Source: Bog-473 sp963770645 (GTDB lineage Bacteria > Actinomycetota > Acidimicrobiia > Acidimicrobiales > RAAP-2). From it: a stretch of DNA of 64,000 nt. How positions within the stretch are numbered: the stretch's first letter is position 1; every line of letters begins with the position of its first letter. Below, one piece after another: positions 10,451 through 18,922 of this stretch. The notes beneath the pieces were generated by a model, which saw only the letters and a list, made by a program, of their open reading frames with translations, was not told the origin of the DNA and made no database searches. Location of the stretch: the NCBI GenBank assembly GCA_963770645.1, contig CAVYQL010000003.1, positions 1,426,001 to 1,490,000 on the forward strand, read 5' to 3'. Position numbers and translations under genes: made by a program.

Positions 10451-11355
10451 GCTCCCTTCGCTTGGCGGAGCGCCTCGGCCCCGCCGACGATCTCCATGAT
10501 CTCGGTGGTGATGGCGTCCTGACGGGCGCGGTTCATGACGCGCGTCAGCGTGCGGACGAGTTCGTCCGCGTTCTCGGTGGCGGCGGCCATGGCGCGCTGC
10601 TGGGCCGTGAAGAACGAGGCCGTGCCTTCGAGCAGCGCGGCGAAGATCTCGGCCTCGAGCGCCCGGGGCGCCAACTCGACGAGCAACTTCGCGGGCTCCG
10701 GTTCGAATTCGGTGTAGCCCTCGAGCGGATGCTCCTCGGGCTCGGCCGCCTCCACGTCGCTCTCGGGCAGCGGAAGAGGCAACATCTGCCTGCGCTCCAC
10801 CCGCTGGGTGCCGGCCGAGATGAACCTGGTCGAGATCATCTCGACCAGGTCGATGTCTCCGCTCACGAACGGCGCCGCCACGACGGCGGCGATGTGGCGG
10901 GCGTCGGCGAACTCGGGTCGGTCGGCGACGCCGACGAACGACTGCGCCGTCTCGATGCCCCGGTAACGGAAGTACGAGGGCGCCTTCTTGCCCACCGACC
11001 AGAGGGTGACCTCCGTCCCGCTCGCCCGTAACTCGGCGACGCGGTGCTCGGTGGCTCGCAGCACGCCCGAGTTGTAGGAGCCGGCCAGGCCCCGGTCCCC
11101 GACGATGGCCAGGATGCCGACGCGACCGGGTGCTGCGGGCGTCCCCAACAGCTTTGCGGCCGCCTGCGGATCGGCCGCCGCCGTCAGGCGCAGCACGCGC
11201 TCCATGCCCTCACGGAAGGGGCGGTTCGCCGCAATCCGGTTCTGGGCGCGCACGATCCGCGAGGCGGCGATGAGCTCCATCGCCTTGGTGATCTTCCTCG
11301 TGGATTGCACGCTGCGGATCCTGCGACGAAGGATCCGCTCCTGACCTCCAGCCAT
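10447..11355 (-). CDS. atpG: ATP synthase gamma chain
   Basis: Rotor shaft of F1, 302 residues. The N-terminal coiled coil (GGQERILRRRIRSVQSTRKITKAMELIAASRI) and the C-terminal helix ending in ARQDAITTEIMEIVGGAEAL are both conserved. The Rossmann-like middle part contains LAIVGDRGLAGSYNSGVLR. A charged insertion near residues 185-215 (EAAEPEEHPLEGYTEFEP) makes it slightly longer than the E. coli protein. Only 3 bases separate it from atpA. Confidence 0.95.
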
Positions 11356-11358
11356 GTC

Positions 11359-12882
11359 TCAGTCGACCTTGCCGGTGTCGAAGCCCTCGAGGAAGGTGGT
11401 CAACCCCTTGTCCAGCTCGTCGCCGTCGGGCATGGCACCGGTCGTCCGGATGGTCTCGAGCACGGCCGGGTGGTTCGCCTTGAAGTACTCGATCAGCTCA
11501 CCCCCGAAGCGCTGCACTTCGCTGACGGGCACGGAGTCGGTCCACCCCTTGGTGCCGGCGTAGATGACCAGTACCTGCTCCTCGACAGGCACCGGCCTGT
11601 TCTGGGGCTGCTTGAGCAGCTCGGTCAACCGGTAGCCACGGTCCAGCTGGGCCTGGGACACCCGGTCGAGCTCGGAGCCGAAGGTCGCGAACGCCTCGAG
11701 TTCGCGGAACTGGGCCAGGTCGAGCTTGAGTGTCCCTGATACCTGCTTCATGGCCTTGACCTGCGCCGCGCTCCCCACCCGGCTCACCGAGTTGCCCACG
11801 TTGATGGCGGGGCGGATGCCCGAGTTGAAGAGATCGGTCTCCAAGAAGACCTGGCCATCGGTGATCGAGATCACATTGGTGGGGATGTAGGCCGAGATGT
11901 CGCCCGCCTTCGTCTCGACGATCGGCAGCGCGGTGAGCGAGCCGCCGCCGAGCGCATCGGACAGCTTGGCCGCGCGCTCGAGCAGCCGCGAGTGCAGGTA
12001 GAAGACGTCACCGGGGTACGCCTCGCGACCCGGTGGGCGCCTGAGCAGGAGCGACACGGAGCGGTAGGCCTCCGCCTGCTTGGAGAGGTCGTCGTAGACG
12101 ATCAGGGCGTGCTCGCCGTTCTCCATCCAGTGCTGGCCCATGGCGCAGCCCGCATACGGCGCCAGGTACTTGAAGGGGGCAGGGTCCCCGGCGGAGGCGA
12201 CGACCACGACGGTGTACTCGAGCGCCTGGTGGTCCTCGAGCGTGGCCACCGTCTGGGCGACCGACGAGTTCTTCTGGCCGACGGCGACGTAGATGCACTT
12301 CACGCCCTGACCGGCCTGGTTGATGATGGTGTCGACCGCCACCGTCGTCTTGCCCGTCTTGCGGTCCCCGATGATGAGCTCACGCTGGCCGCGCCCGATC
12401 GGCGTCATGGCGTCGATGGCCTTGGTGCCGGTCTGCATCGGCTCACTCACCGGCTGGCGGCCGACGATCCCGGGGGCCTGGACTTCCATTCGGCGCGTCT
12501 CGGTCGTATTGATCGGGCCCTTGCCGTCGATCGGCTCGCCGAGCGCGTTGACCACCCGGCCCAACAGCGCGTCGCCGACCGGGACGGTCTGGATCCGCCC
12601 CGTCGCCTTGACGGTCTGCTCCTCTTCGAGGCTGTCGACCTCGCCCAGGACGACTGCGCCGATGGTGTCCTCGTCGAGGTTCAGGGCCAGGCCGAGCGTG
12701 CCGTCCTCGAACTCGAGCAGCTCGTTGACGGCCGCGCCGGGCAGTCCCGACACGCGGGCGATGCCGTCGCCGACTTCGACGATGCGGCCGATCTGCTCGG
12801 TACCGACGGCCGGGGTGTACTCCTCCACGTTGCGCTCGAGCGCCCGGGTGATCTCACCGGCGTCGATCGTGAGCTCTGCCAT
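11359..12882 (-). CDS. atpA: ATP synthase alpha subunit
   Basis: Non-catalytic F1 subunit of 507 residues. The start is ATG 12882, whose first base is shared with the atpH TGA; it gives the family N-terminus MAELTIDAGEITRALERNVEEY. A longer reading would run into atpH. Walker A GDRKTGKTTVA and the arginine-finger region NSVSRVGSAAQ are present. Confidence 0.97.
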   Translation of the reverse strand: MAELTIDAGEITRALERNVEEYTPAVGTEQIGRIVEVGDGIARVSGLPGAAVNELLEFEDGTLGLALNLDEDTIGAVVLGEVDSLEEEQTVKATGRIQTVPVGDALLGRVVNALGEPIDGKGPINTTETRRMEVQAPGIVGRQPVSEPMQTGTKAIDAMTPIGRGQRELIIGDRKTGKTTVAVDTIINQAGQGVKCIYVAVGQKNSSVAQTVATLEDHQALEYTVVVVASAGDPAPFKYLAPYAGCAMGQHWMENGEHALIVYDDLSKQAEAYRSVSLLLRRPPGREAYPGDVFYLHSRLLERAAKLSDALGGGSLTALPIVETKAGDISAYIPTNVISITDGQVFLETDLFNSGIRPAINVGNSVSRVGSAAQVKAMKQVSGTLKLDLAQFRELEAFATFGSELDRVSQAQLDRGYRLTELLKQPQNRPVPVEEQVLVIYAGTKGWTDSVPVSEVQRFGGELIEYFKANHPAVLETIRTTGAMPDGDELDKGLTTFLEGFDTGKVD

Positions 12883-13826
12883 CACTGTGCTCCCTCTGTC
12901 TGGTCTGTCGAACTGTGGCCGCGCCGGCCGAACCCCGAGGACGGCTCCCAACGCGACGGCATGAAGTGCTCGCGCAGCGCGTCGATGCGCCCCCGCGCCG
13001 TCGCGTCCACCTGCAGGTCGCCGATGCGGATCAGTGCGCCGCTGAGCAGCGACTCGTCGAGCTCGACCTGCAGCTCAACCGGCGCGCCCGCGAGCGCGCC
13101 GAGCGAGTCGGTGAGCTGGCTCCGTTGGGCGTCGTCGATGGGCGCCGCGGCACGGACGCGTGCGATGCGCCAGCCTCTGGCCTGCGCCGTCTGCTCGACC
13201 AAGAAGTCAAGCGTCCCTACGAAGTCGCGCGCCCGGCCGCCGGCCACGACGTAGCGGGCCAGCGCCAGGGTCGTCGCCGGCACCTTGCCCTCGAGGAGCT
13301 GGGTGACGACTCCCTCGCGCGCCGTCACGGCCAGGTCCCGGTCGGTCAGCGCCCGCCGCAACCCGGGGGTGGCGGCCACGATGCGGGCGAAGCGGAAGAG
13401 ATCGTCTTCGAGCGACTCGAGATCGGCGCTCGTCATGTCCTCGTACAGCGCGGTGGCGAAGCCGGCGACGCGCTGGCGGGACTGGGTCAGGCTCAACCCC
13501 GGCTCGTCGTCCTGGCCCTCGGACAGGTGGCGCATCCGATTGGCCAGCCAGGCCAGCGCGGAGACGACCTCCTGGGCCGGCACGGCACCGCACGCGAAGG
13601 CGGCGAGCCGGCGCGCCCCGTCGGAGACCTTCCCCTCCAAGAGGTCGAGCATCACCGCCCGGCGCGCCGGTCCGGGCACCGAGGTGTCGCTCAATGCGGC
13701 GCGCAGCTGCGTGTTGGAGAGCACGAGCTGCTCAATCGCTTCGAGGTCGCCCGCGATCTCGCCGAGCGCGGCCACATCCGCGGCCTGCGCCACCGCGACC
13801 GTGTACCCCTGAAGCGCCGGGTTCAC
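12882..13826 (-). CDS. atpH: ATP synthase delta chain with a duplicated N-terminal domain
   Basis: Peripheral-stalk subunit. At 314 residues it is far longer than the usual 175-185. Two segments resemble each other: residues 28-99 (LRAALSD...ARRAVMLDLLEGKV) and 137-212 (LRRALTD...AREGVVTQLLEGKV), each a six-helix OSCP/delta-type N-terminal domain. A single C-terminal domain follows (ALIRIGDLQVDATARGRIDALR, about 263-285). Mycobacteria carry a b-delta fusion whose delta part also has an extra copy of this domain; here the duplication exists without the fusion, since atpF is a separate gene. The last 25 residues are low-complexity and hydrophilic. The start overlaps the atpF stop by 4 bases. 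Confidence 0.92.
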   Translation of the reverse strand: MNPALQGYTVAVAQAADVAALGEIAGDLEAIEQLVLSNTQLRAALSDTSVPGPARRAVMLDLLEGKVSDGARRLAAFACGAVPAQEVVSALAWLANRMRHLSEGQDDEPGLSLTQSRQRVAGFATALYEDMTSADLESLEDDLFRFARIVAATPGLRRALTDRDLAVTAREGVVTQLLEGKVPATTLALARYVVAGGRARDFVGTLDFLVEQTAQARGWRIARVRAAAPIDDAQRSQLTDSLGALAGAPVELQVELDESLLSGALIRIGDLQVDATARGRIDALREHFMPSRWEPSSGFGRRGHSSTDQTEGAQ

Positions 13827-14362
13827 TGACGGGTCCCGGCCCCGGCTGCCGCGCCACCGCTCGTGTCGGCGCGGAGGGCGGCGACCGCTTCGTCGATGAG
13901 GTCACGGTGGGCTTCGGCATCGATCTCTCGCCCGATCACCCGCTCGACGACCTCCATGACGATCTCGCCCATCCGGGCGGCTGCCTCCTCGACGGCGCGC
14001 TGGCGGGCCAGCGAGATCTCGACGTCGGCGTTGCCCACGATGCGGTCGTACTCGGACTGGCCCCTCGCCTGCGCATCGGAGCGCACCTGTTCGGCCGTGC
14101 GGTTGGCCGTGGCGACGATCTCGCGGGCCTGCTGCCGGGCCCCCTCGAGGACGCTGCGCCGCTCGTCGTCGGCCGCTTCGGCGTCTGCGCGCGCCTGATC
14201 GGCCGCCTCGAGCGACGCCCTGATCTTCTCCTGGCGCTCCTCCATCGCTTTGTTGATGGGAGGCAGCACGTACTTGTAGATGAGGAGGATCAGGATGATC
14301 GAGACGATCAGCTCAATGAAGAACGTCCCGTTGGGCAGAAGGAAGATGCCTGCTGTGGTCAT
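13823..14362 (-). CDS. atpF: ATP synthase b subunit
   Basis: Membrane anchor of the peripheral stalk, 179 residues. One transmembrane helix near the N-terminus (FFIELIVSIILILLIYKYVL, about 14-33) is followed by a long charged coiled coil (INKAMEERQEKIRASLEAAD through DVEISLARQRAVEEAAARM) and an Ala/Gly-rich tail. It is not fused to delta, unlike the mycobacterial arrangement. Stop and start overlap with atpH. Confidence 0.95.
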   Translation of the reverse strand: MTTAGIFLLPNGTFFIELIVSIILILLIYKYVLPPINKAMEERQEKIRASLEAADQARADAEAADDERRSVLEGARQQAREIVATANRTAEQVRSDAQARGQSEYDRIVGNADVEISLARQRAVEEAAARMGEIVMEVVERVIGREIDAEAHRDLIDEAVAALRADTSGGAAAGAGTRQ

Positions 14363-14416
14363 GATGCTCTCGGTCTCCTGGTTGTCCCAGTCGGATAGAC
14401 GACGGGAGGTCCGGCG

Positions 14417-14692
14417 CTATGCCGTGATGCTCTTGGCGGCGAAGACGTAGACGAACACCACCATGAAGAGCAGGTTGATGAAGTACATGGCCTCCACCAG
14501 GCCGACCGTCAGGAAGAAGTACTGACGAGCCTTGGCCTCGATCTCGGGCTGCCGGGCGATGGCCGCGATGGTCTGCGACCCGGCCAGGCCGTCACCGACC
14601 GCTGCTCCGATGGCGCCACCCCCTAGTGCGAGTCCACCACCGACGAGCGCGCCAGCGATTCGGATCGCCCCTTCAGTTGTTCCTGCTGCCAT
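14417..14692 (-). CDS. atpE: ATP synthase c subunit
   Basis: Proteolipid of the rotor ring, 91 residues and two transmembrane helices joined by the polar loop ARQPE (46-50). The ion-carrying carboxylate is Glu67 in GLVEAMYFI. The residue after it is Ala, not Ser or Thr, which fits proton rather than sodium coupling. The sequence is close to the mycobacterial c subunit, including GAxxGDG in helix 1 and the YFIN stretch in helix 2. Met69 occupies the place of mycobacterial Ala63, a bedaquiline contact. Confidence 0.96.
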   Translation of the reverse strand: MAAGTTEGAIRIAGALVGGGLALGGGAIGAAVGDGLAGSQTIAAIARQPEIEAKARQYFFLTVGLVEAMYFINLLFMVVFVYVFAAKSITA

Positions 14693-14749
14693 GTTTCCTC
14701 TCCTTTGTCGAGATCTGTCCGTTGTCGATCTGTCCTGCGGTGCAGCCCA

Positions 14750-15487
14750 TCACTCGTGGGCATCCCGGCTCATGCCCTGGCCGAGGTACATGATCGTCAG
14801 CAGGGCGAAGATGAAGGCCTGAATCGCTCCGATGAAGAGCTCGTCGAAGGGCTTCCAAACGAGGAGCCCGATCCAGGATGCGTAAGGCGGAATGAGCGTC
14901 ACGATGACGGCGATCATCAGCACGCCCGAGAAGATGTTGCCGAAAAGCCGGAAGGTCAGCGTGATCGGCTTGGTGATCTCCTCAATGATGTTGATCAGGG
15001 TCAGGGCGGCGTACGGCTGGGCGTAGTGCTTGAAGTACCCCTTAACGCCGCGGGTCTTGACCGAGTTGTAGTGGACCGTGAAGAACACGATCAGCGCCAG
15101 GGCCAGCGGCAGGTTCACGTCGCCGGTCGGCGGGGCCAGGTAGCCGGGGTCGCCGCTCGGGATGAAGGCGATCCAGTTGCAGACCAGAATGAAGAGCCCG
15201 ATGGTGACGCCGAGCCCGACAAAAGGCAGGCCCTCGGGTCCGATGGCCGACGCGGCGAGGTCGGAGACCTGCTCGACCACTGTCTCCCAGAAGAGCTGCA
15301 GCTTGCCGGGAACGCCCGACGTCGCCTTGGCCCGCATGCGCAGACCCAGACCGAGCACGATGGCGGCTGCGATCAGCGTCGTCCAAACGACGTCGAGGTA
15401 GATGGTCATCCCAAAGACGTGCACCACGCCGTGGTGCTGGCCGATGGTGATGTTGCCGCTGGCCAAGACGAAGTGCTGTGGGTTCAC
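14750..15487 (-). CDS. atpB: ATP synthase a subunit
   Basis: Membrane stator of Fo. The start chosen is GTG 15487, overlapping the stop of the upstream AtpI-like gene as GTGA and giving 245 residues; the longer frame is antisense-like low-quality sequence. Several hydrophobic helices are present (WTTLIAAAIVLGLGL, LGVTIGLFILVCNWIAFI, LALALIVFFTVHY). The essential arginine lies in ITLTFRLFGNIFSG. The last helix is FIGAIQAFIFALLTIMYLGQG. Confidence 0.95.
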   Translation of the reverse strand: MNPQHFVLASGNITIGQHHGVVHVFGMTIYLDVVWTTLIAAAIVLGLGLRMRAKATSGVPGKLQLFWETVVEQVSDLAASAIGPEGLPFVGLGVTIGLFILVCNWIAFIPSGDPGYLAPPTGDVNLPLALALIVFFTVHYNSVKTRGVKGYFKHYAQPYAALTLINIIEEITKPITLTFRLFGNIFSGVLMIAVIVTLIPPYASWIGLLVWKPFDELFIGAIQAFIFALLTIMYLGQGMSRDAHE

Positions 15488-15903
15488 TGGATCCCCTGCG
15501 ACATGACCACGCGGCCAACGTTGAGGACGAAGAGCAGCTGGAAGATCACGAGCCCCGCCACGGCGCCGATCCCGAGCGCGCCGTTCAACAGCAAGAGACC
15601 GATGCAAACGAGCGTGATGACTCCGAGCCGGGTGACGCTCTTGGTGCCCATGGCGCGGCGCAGCGCTTTGTTGCTGACCTCGCCGTCGGTGTGCACCTTA
15701 GCGACGCCGGCATCGAGGAAGCGGAAGTTCACCACCGCCAAGGCGAGCCCGACGATAAGGCCGAGCGCCGCCCACGGCACCGAGAGCAACATGGCGATCA
15801 GGACTGCAGCCGCGCCGACGATGAGCGAGGAGACAATCGTGCGGCGCAGCACCTTTGACAGCGCGTTGCCCTCGAGGCCCGAGAGCCCGTCGAGCATGTT
15901 CAT
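15484..15903 (-). CDS. atpI: AtpI-like membrane protein (ATP synthase I family)
   Basis: Small integral membrane protein of 139 residues with four predicted helices, two in the N-terminal half (IVSSLIVGAAAVLIAMLL, ALGLIVGLALAVVNFRFL) and two in the C-terminal half (LGVITLVCIGLLLLNGAL, GLVIFQLLFVLNVGRVV). The GLALAVVNFRFLD segment is characteristic of the ATP-synt_I family, thought to help assemble the c ring or to have magnesium-related roles. Its place immediately before atpB with a 4-base overlap supports this. Sequence conservation in the family is low, so the name is positional as much as sequence-based. Confidence 0.75.
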   Translation of the reverse strand: MNMLDGLSGLEGNALSKVLRRTIVSSLIVGAAAVLIAMLLSVPWAALGLIVGLALAVVNFRFLDAGVAKVHTDGEVSNKALRRAMGTKSVTRLGVITLVCIGLLLLNGALGIGAVAGLVIFQLLFVLNVGRVVMSQGIQ

Positions 15904-15913
15904 GTCCTGCTTT

Positions 15914-16147
15914 CTAGAGATACGTCCGGATCTGCTTGATCACACTCAGGGCGGCGAGCGCCACCCCCAGCGCCAGCCCGACCAACAAGAACGCGGGCCC
16001 GGTGCCCAGCTCGCTGTCGACGAAGAGCCCGAGCCCGACACCGGCGCCCACGCAGACCGCGGCCGTCAGGCCCATGGAGAGGAAGGCCATGGCACCTGGA
16101 AGTGGCTTGGTGCCCTCTGGCTGGGGCGTTTCGTCCGATTCGCTCAC
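15914..16147 (-). CDS. AtpZ-like membrane protein (ATPase gene 1 family)
   Basis: 77-residue protein with two transmembrane helices (AFLSMGLTAAVCVGAGVGLGLFVDS and FLLVGLALGVALAALSVIKQI) and a hydrophilic N-terminus. The two-helix pattern with FVD between helices matches the small AtpZ/ATPase_gene1 group often found as the first gene of atp operons. It is followed after 10 bases by the AtpI-like gene and is the first gene of the ATP synthase operon here. Function as a c-ring assembly helper or cation channel is known only for relatives. Confidence 0.7.
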   Translation of the reverse strand: MSESDETPQPEGTKPLPGAMAFLSMGLTAAVCVGAGVGLGLFVDSELGTGPAFLLVGLALGVALAALSVIKQIRTYL

Positions 16148-16309
16148 CCGAGGGGGCGCGCACGTCGAAGCCTACGGAAGCACGCATACGACTGTTGCTC
16201 CCTTATGCGGTGCGTGGCGCGCCGGAGTCCATCGTCCACGGAGCCGCGCGAGCAGCATCGGACGAGGCGAGGTGGACGGGGTACACAGGCCTCATCATCG
16301 CATCCAGGC

Positions 16310-16328
16310 CCGTTTGGCGTCCAAACGG
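16310..16328 (-). terminator. hairpin directly after the wecA stop
   Basis: Perfect 8-base-pair inverted repeat CCGTTTGG-CGT-CCAAACGG with a 3-base loop, starting one base past the wecA stop codon. No U-run follows on the minus strand, so it would be a weak or Rho-assisted terminator. It separates wecA from the atp operon. Confidence 0.45.
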
Positions 16329-17552
16329 TCACGACGGGAATCTCACCACCTCACTGAGGGATTCGGCGCCCTGGGGGACGGCTGGAATGCCCTGGGAGAC
16401 GGCTGGAATGCCCTGGTCGGGGCGCTCGTCCTCCTCGTAACCGTTGCCCCGGCGCAGCCCGGGGTGGAAGAACGTGTAGAGGCCGACGCCCAGGGCGGCC
16501 GCCCCGATCGGGATGAAGGCGTTGACCTGGTGCACGAAGAGCGGGAACAGCAAGAGGCTCGAGAGGATCGCCGTCCACGCCCACAGGATGATGACGCTGC
16601 GACGCGGCCCGTGGCCCAGGCGGAGCAGACGGTGGTGGATGTGCTCTTTGTCGGGGGTGTCGAAGCCGCGCCCACGTGCGGTGCGGCGGACGAACGCAAA
16701 GGCCATGTCGACGAGGGGCACACCCAAGATGAAGATCGGGATGAACAGCGGCGCGAAGAAGAAGTAGGTCACGCCGCTGATGGGCACTGCGGTGGGCACC
16801 CGGCCGCCGATCACCATGGTCGATGCGGCCATCAGCAGCCCGAGGAAGTGCGCGCCGGCGTCTCCCATGAAGATCCGGGCGGGGTTGAAGTTGAAGGGCA
16901 GGAATCCCAGGCAGATCCCGCACGCGATCACCGCCACCAACGCACCGATGTTGTCGCTGGGCAGGAGGCCGAGCCCCGTGAGGCGTATGCCGTAGAGCGC
17001 GAGCGCGCCGCCGCCGATCGCGACCACGCCGGCGGCGAGGCCGTCGAGGCCGTCGATCAGGTTGACCGCGTTGGTGAGGCAGATCACCCAGACCGCGGTG
17101 ATGAGCGGGATGATGCCCGGGGTCAACACGAAGAACCCGGCCAGTGGGATCTTGAGCTCGTACATCGTGACGCCGCTGAAGTACAAGATGCTGGCCGCCA
17201 GCACCTGGCCGGCCATCTTGGCCGGGGCCGACATGTCGCGGACATCGTCGATGAGGCCGACCGCGAACATCGCACCGGCGGCCAACACGACACCCAGCAT
17301 CTCCGGCGAGTCCGTGTAGATGTGGCTGGCGCGGAACGGTGGCAGCGCCGCCGCCAGGAGGACGGCGACCAGGAACCCCATCAGCATGGCGGCGCCGCCC
17401 CCGTAAGCGATGGGCCGGTTGTGCACCGAGCGCGGCCCGGGGTGTGACACGTAGCCCACTTTGACGGCGATGCGCTTGGCCGGAATGGTCAGTGCCGCCG
17501 TCGCCCCCGCGGCGATCACGAGCACCAGGCCGTACCAGCCGATGTCTGGCAT
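16329..17552 (-). CDS. wecA: undecaprenyl-phosphate N-acetylglucosaminyl 1-phosphate transferase (MraY/WecA family)
   Basis: Polytopic enzyme of 407 residues that transfers a sugar-1-phosphate from a UDP-sugar to undecaprenyl (or decaprenyl) phosphate, starting cell wall polymer linkage synthesis. Family motifs are clear: GLIDDVRDMSAPAK (Asp-rich region), NAVNLIDGLDGLAAG, FNFNPARIFMGDAGAHFLG and the HIHHRLLRLGHG histidine loop. In actinobacteria the orthologue starts arabinogalactan or similar linker units. The C-terminus carries a heptapeptide repeat (GIPAVSQ/GIPAVPQ) from a 21-base tandem repeat. It lies 3 bases after glyA on the same strand, as expected from the conserved order next to atp genes. 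Confidence 0.92.
   Translation of the reverse strand: MPDIGWYGLVLVIAAGATAALTIPAKRIAVKVGYVSHPGPRSVHNRPIAYGGGAAMLMGFLVAVLLAAALPPFRASHIYTDSPEMLGVVLAAGAMFAVGLIDDVRDMSAPAKMAGQVLAASILYFSGVTMYELKIPLAGFFVLTPGIIPLITAVWVICLTNAVNLIDGLDGLAAGVVAIGGGALALYGIRLTGLGLLPSDNIGALVAVIACGICLGFLPFNFNPARIFMGDAGAHFLGLLMAASTMVIGGRVPTAVPISGVTYFFFAPLFIPIFILGVPLVDMAFAFVRRTARGRGFDTPDKEHIHHRLLRLGHGPRRSVIILWAWTAILSSLLLFPLFVHQVNAFIPIGAAALGVGLYTFFHPGLRRGNGYEEDERPDQGIPAVSQGIPAVPQGAESLSEVVRFPS
16368..16419. repeat. 21-base tandem repeat at the 3' end of wecA
   Basis: About 2.5 copies of a 21-base unit (16368..16388, 16389..16409, then a partial copy) encode repeated heptapeptides IPAVSQG/IPAVPQG near the WecA C-terminus. The unit length keeps the reading frame, so copy-number change would alter only the length of the cytoplasmic tail. 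Confidence 0.8.
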
Positions 17553-17555
17553 GCG

Positions 17556-18839
17556 CTATCCCACGAGGTCGGGATACGGCGGGAAGGCGGCGCAGAGCTC
17601 GGCCACCTCCGCGCGGACAGCGGCGACCTCGCCCTCGTCCGTGCGGGCCTGGAGGGTGCGCACGATCAGGTCCGCGATCGTCTGCATCTCGGGAGGACCC
17701 ATGCCCGCCGTCGTCTCCGCGGCCGTTCCGAGGCGCAGGCCCGACGTCAGGAAGGGCGAGCGGGGATCGTCCGGAATGGTGTTGCGATTGCACGTGATGC
17801 CGGCGAGGTCGAGGACCTCTTGGGCCTCCTTGCCTGTGAGCTCTTCGTCGAAGGCACGCAGGTCGACCAGCAGCATGTGGTTGTCGGTGCCGCCCGAGAC
17901 CAGCCGGAATCCGTGCCGGGCCAGCGCCTCGGCCAGCGCCGCCGCATTGGCCACGACCTTCGCCGCGTACGTTCGGAACTCCGGCGTGGCCGCCTCCCTG
18001 AACGCCACCGCCTTGGCCACGATGACGTGTTCGAGCGGGCCACCTTGTAACCCGGGGAACACCGCGCTGTCGATCTTCTTGGCGAGGTCGGCCCCGCACA
18101 AGATGGCACCGCCCCGAGGACCGCGCAGCGTCTTGTGGGTGGTGAGGGTGACGACGTCGGCGATCCCAACCGGGCTCGGGTGGGCGCCGCCTGCGATGAG
18201 GCCCGCCGGATGCGCCGCGTCGAACATGAAGAGGGCGCCTACCGAGTCGGCGATCTCGCGGAAGGGCTGGGGGTCGATCACCCGGGCGTAGGCGGTGGAA
18301 CCCGCGACGATCAGCGCCGGCTTCTCGGTCTTGGCCAGGTGCGCCACCTGGTCGAAGTCGATCACCTCACCGGGGTTCGTCGGGTCGCTGGACGCGGGCG
18401 TCACCCCGTAGGAGACGAACCGCCACCACTTCGACACGATCGAGGCTGGCGATCCGTGGCTGAGATGCCCGCCGTGGTCGAGCCGCATGGCAAGGATGGT
18501 CGCCCCGGGCTCGAGCAGCGCCTGGTACGCCGCCAGGTTCGCGCTGGCCCCGGCATGGGGCTGCACGTTGGCGTGTTCGGCGCCGAAGAGTGCCGTGGCG
18601 CGCGTGCGGGCCAGGTCCTCCACCTCGTCGATGATCTGGTTGCCCCCGTAGTACCGGCGACCCGGGTAACCCTCCGAGTACTTGTTGGTCAACACCGAAC
18701 CGGTGGCGGCCAGCACCGCGGGCGAGGTGAAATTCTCAGACGCAATGAGCTGCACCGTCGTCTGCTGACGGTCGAGCTCCTGGCCGATCAGGCCTGCGAC
18801 TTCTGCGTCGGCGGACAACGCTGTCTCGTAGCTGCTCAT
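17556..18839 (-). CDS. glyA: serine hydroxymethyltransferase
   Basis: PLP enzyme converting serine and tetrahydrofolate to glycine and methylene-tetrahydrofolate. From ATG 18839 the protein has 427 residues. N-terminal substrate region QLIASENFTSPAVL, YSEGYPGRRYYGG, and the PLP-lysine motif LTTHKTLRGPRGG are all intact. The longer frame to 19007 runs antisense over the divergent thiolase-like gene and is rejected. The start faces the thiolase-like gene across 83 bases. Confidence 0.97.
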   Translation of the reverse strand: MSSYETALSADAEVAGLIGQELDRQQTTVQLIASENFTSPAVLAATGSVLTNKYSEGYPGRRYYGGNQIIDEVEDLARTRATALFGAEHANVQPHAGASANLAAYQALLEPGATILAMRLDHGGHLSHGSPASIVSKWWRFVSYGVTPASSDPTNPGEVIDFDQVAHLAKTEKPALIVAGSTAYARVIDPQPFREIADSVGALFMFDAAHPAGLIAGGAHPSPVGIADVVTLTTHKTLRGPRGGAILCGADLAKKIDSAVFPGLQGGPLEHVIVAKAVAFREAATPEFRTYAAKVVANAAALAEALARHGFRLVSGGTDNHMLLVDLRAFDEELTGKEAQEVLDLAGITCNRNTIPDDPRSPFLTSGLRLGTAAETTAGMGPPEMQTIADLIVRTLQARTDEGEVAAVRAEVAELCAAFPPYPDLVG

Positions 18840-18922
18840 GTGATCCCTTCGGCGCGCATGCGCACCGAGTCTACCGGCGGGCCCGGAGAGCCCTTGGGCG
18901 CAACCGGTACGCTCCCGGGGCC

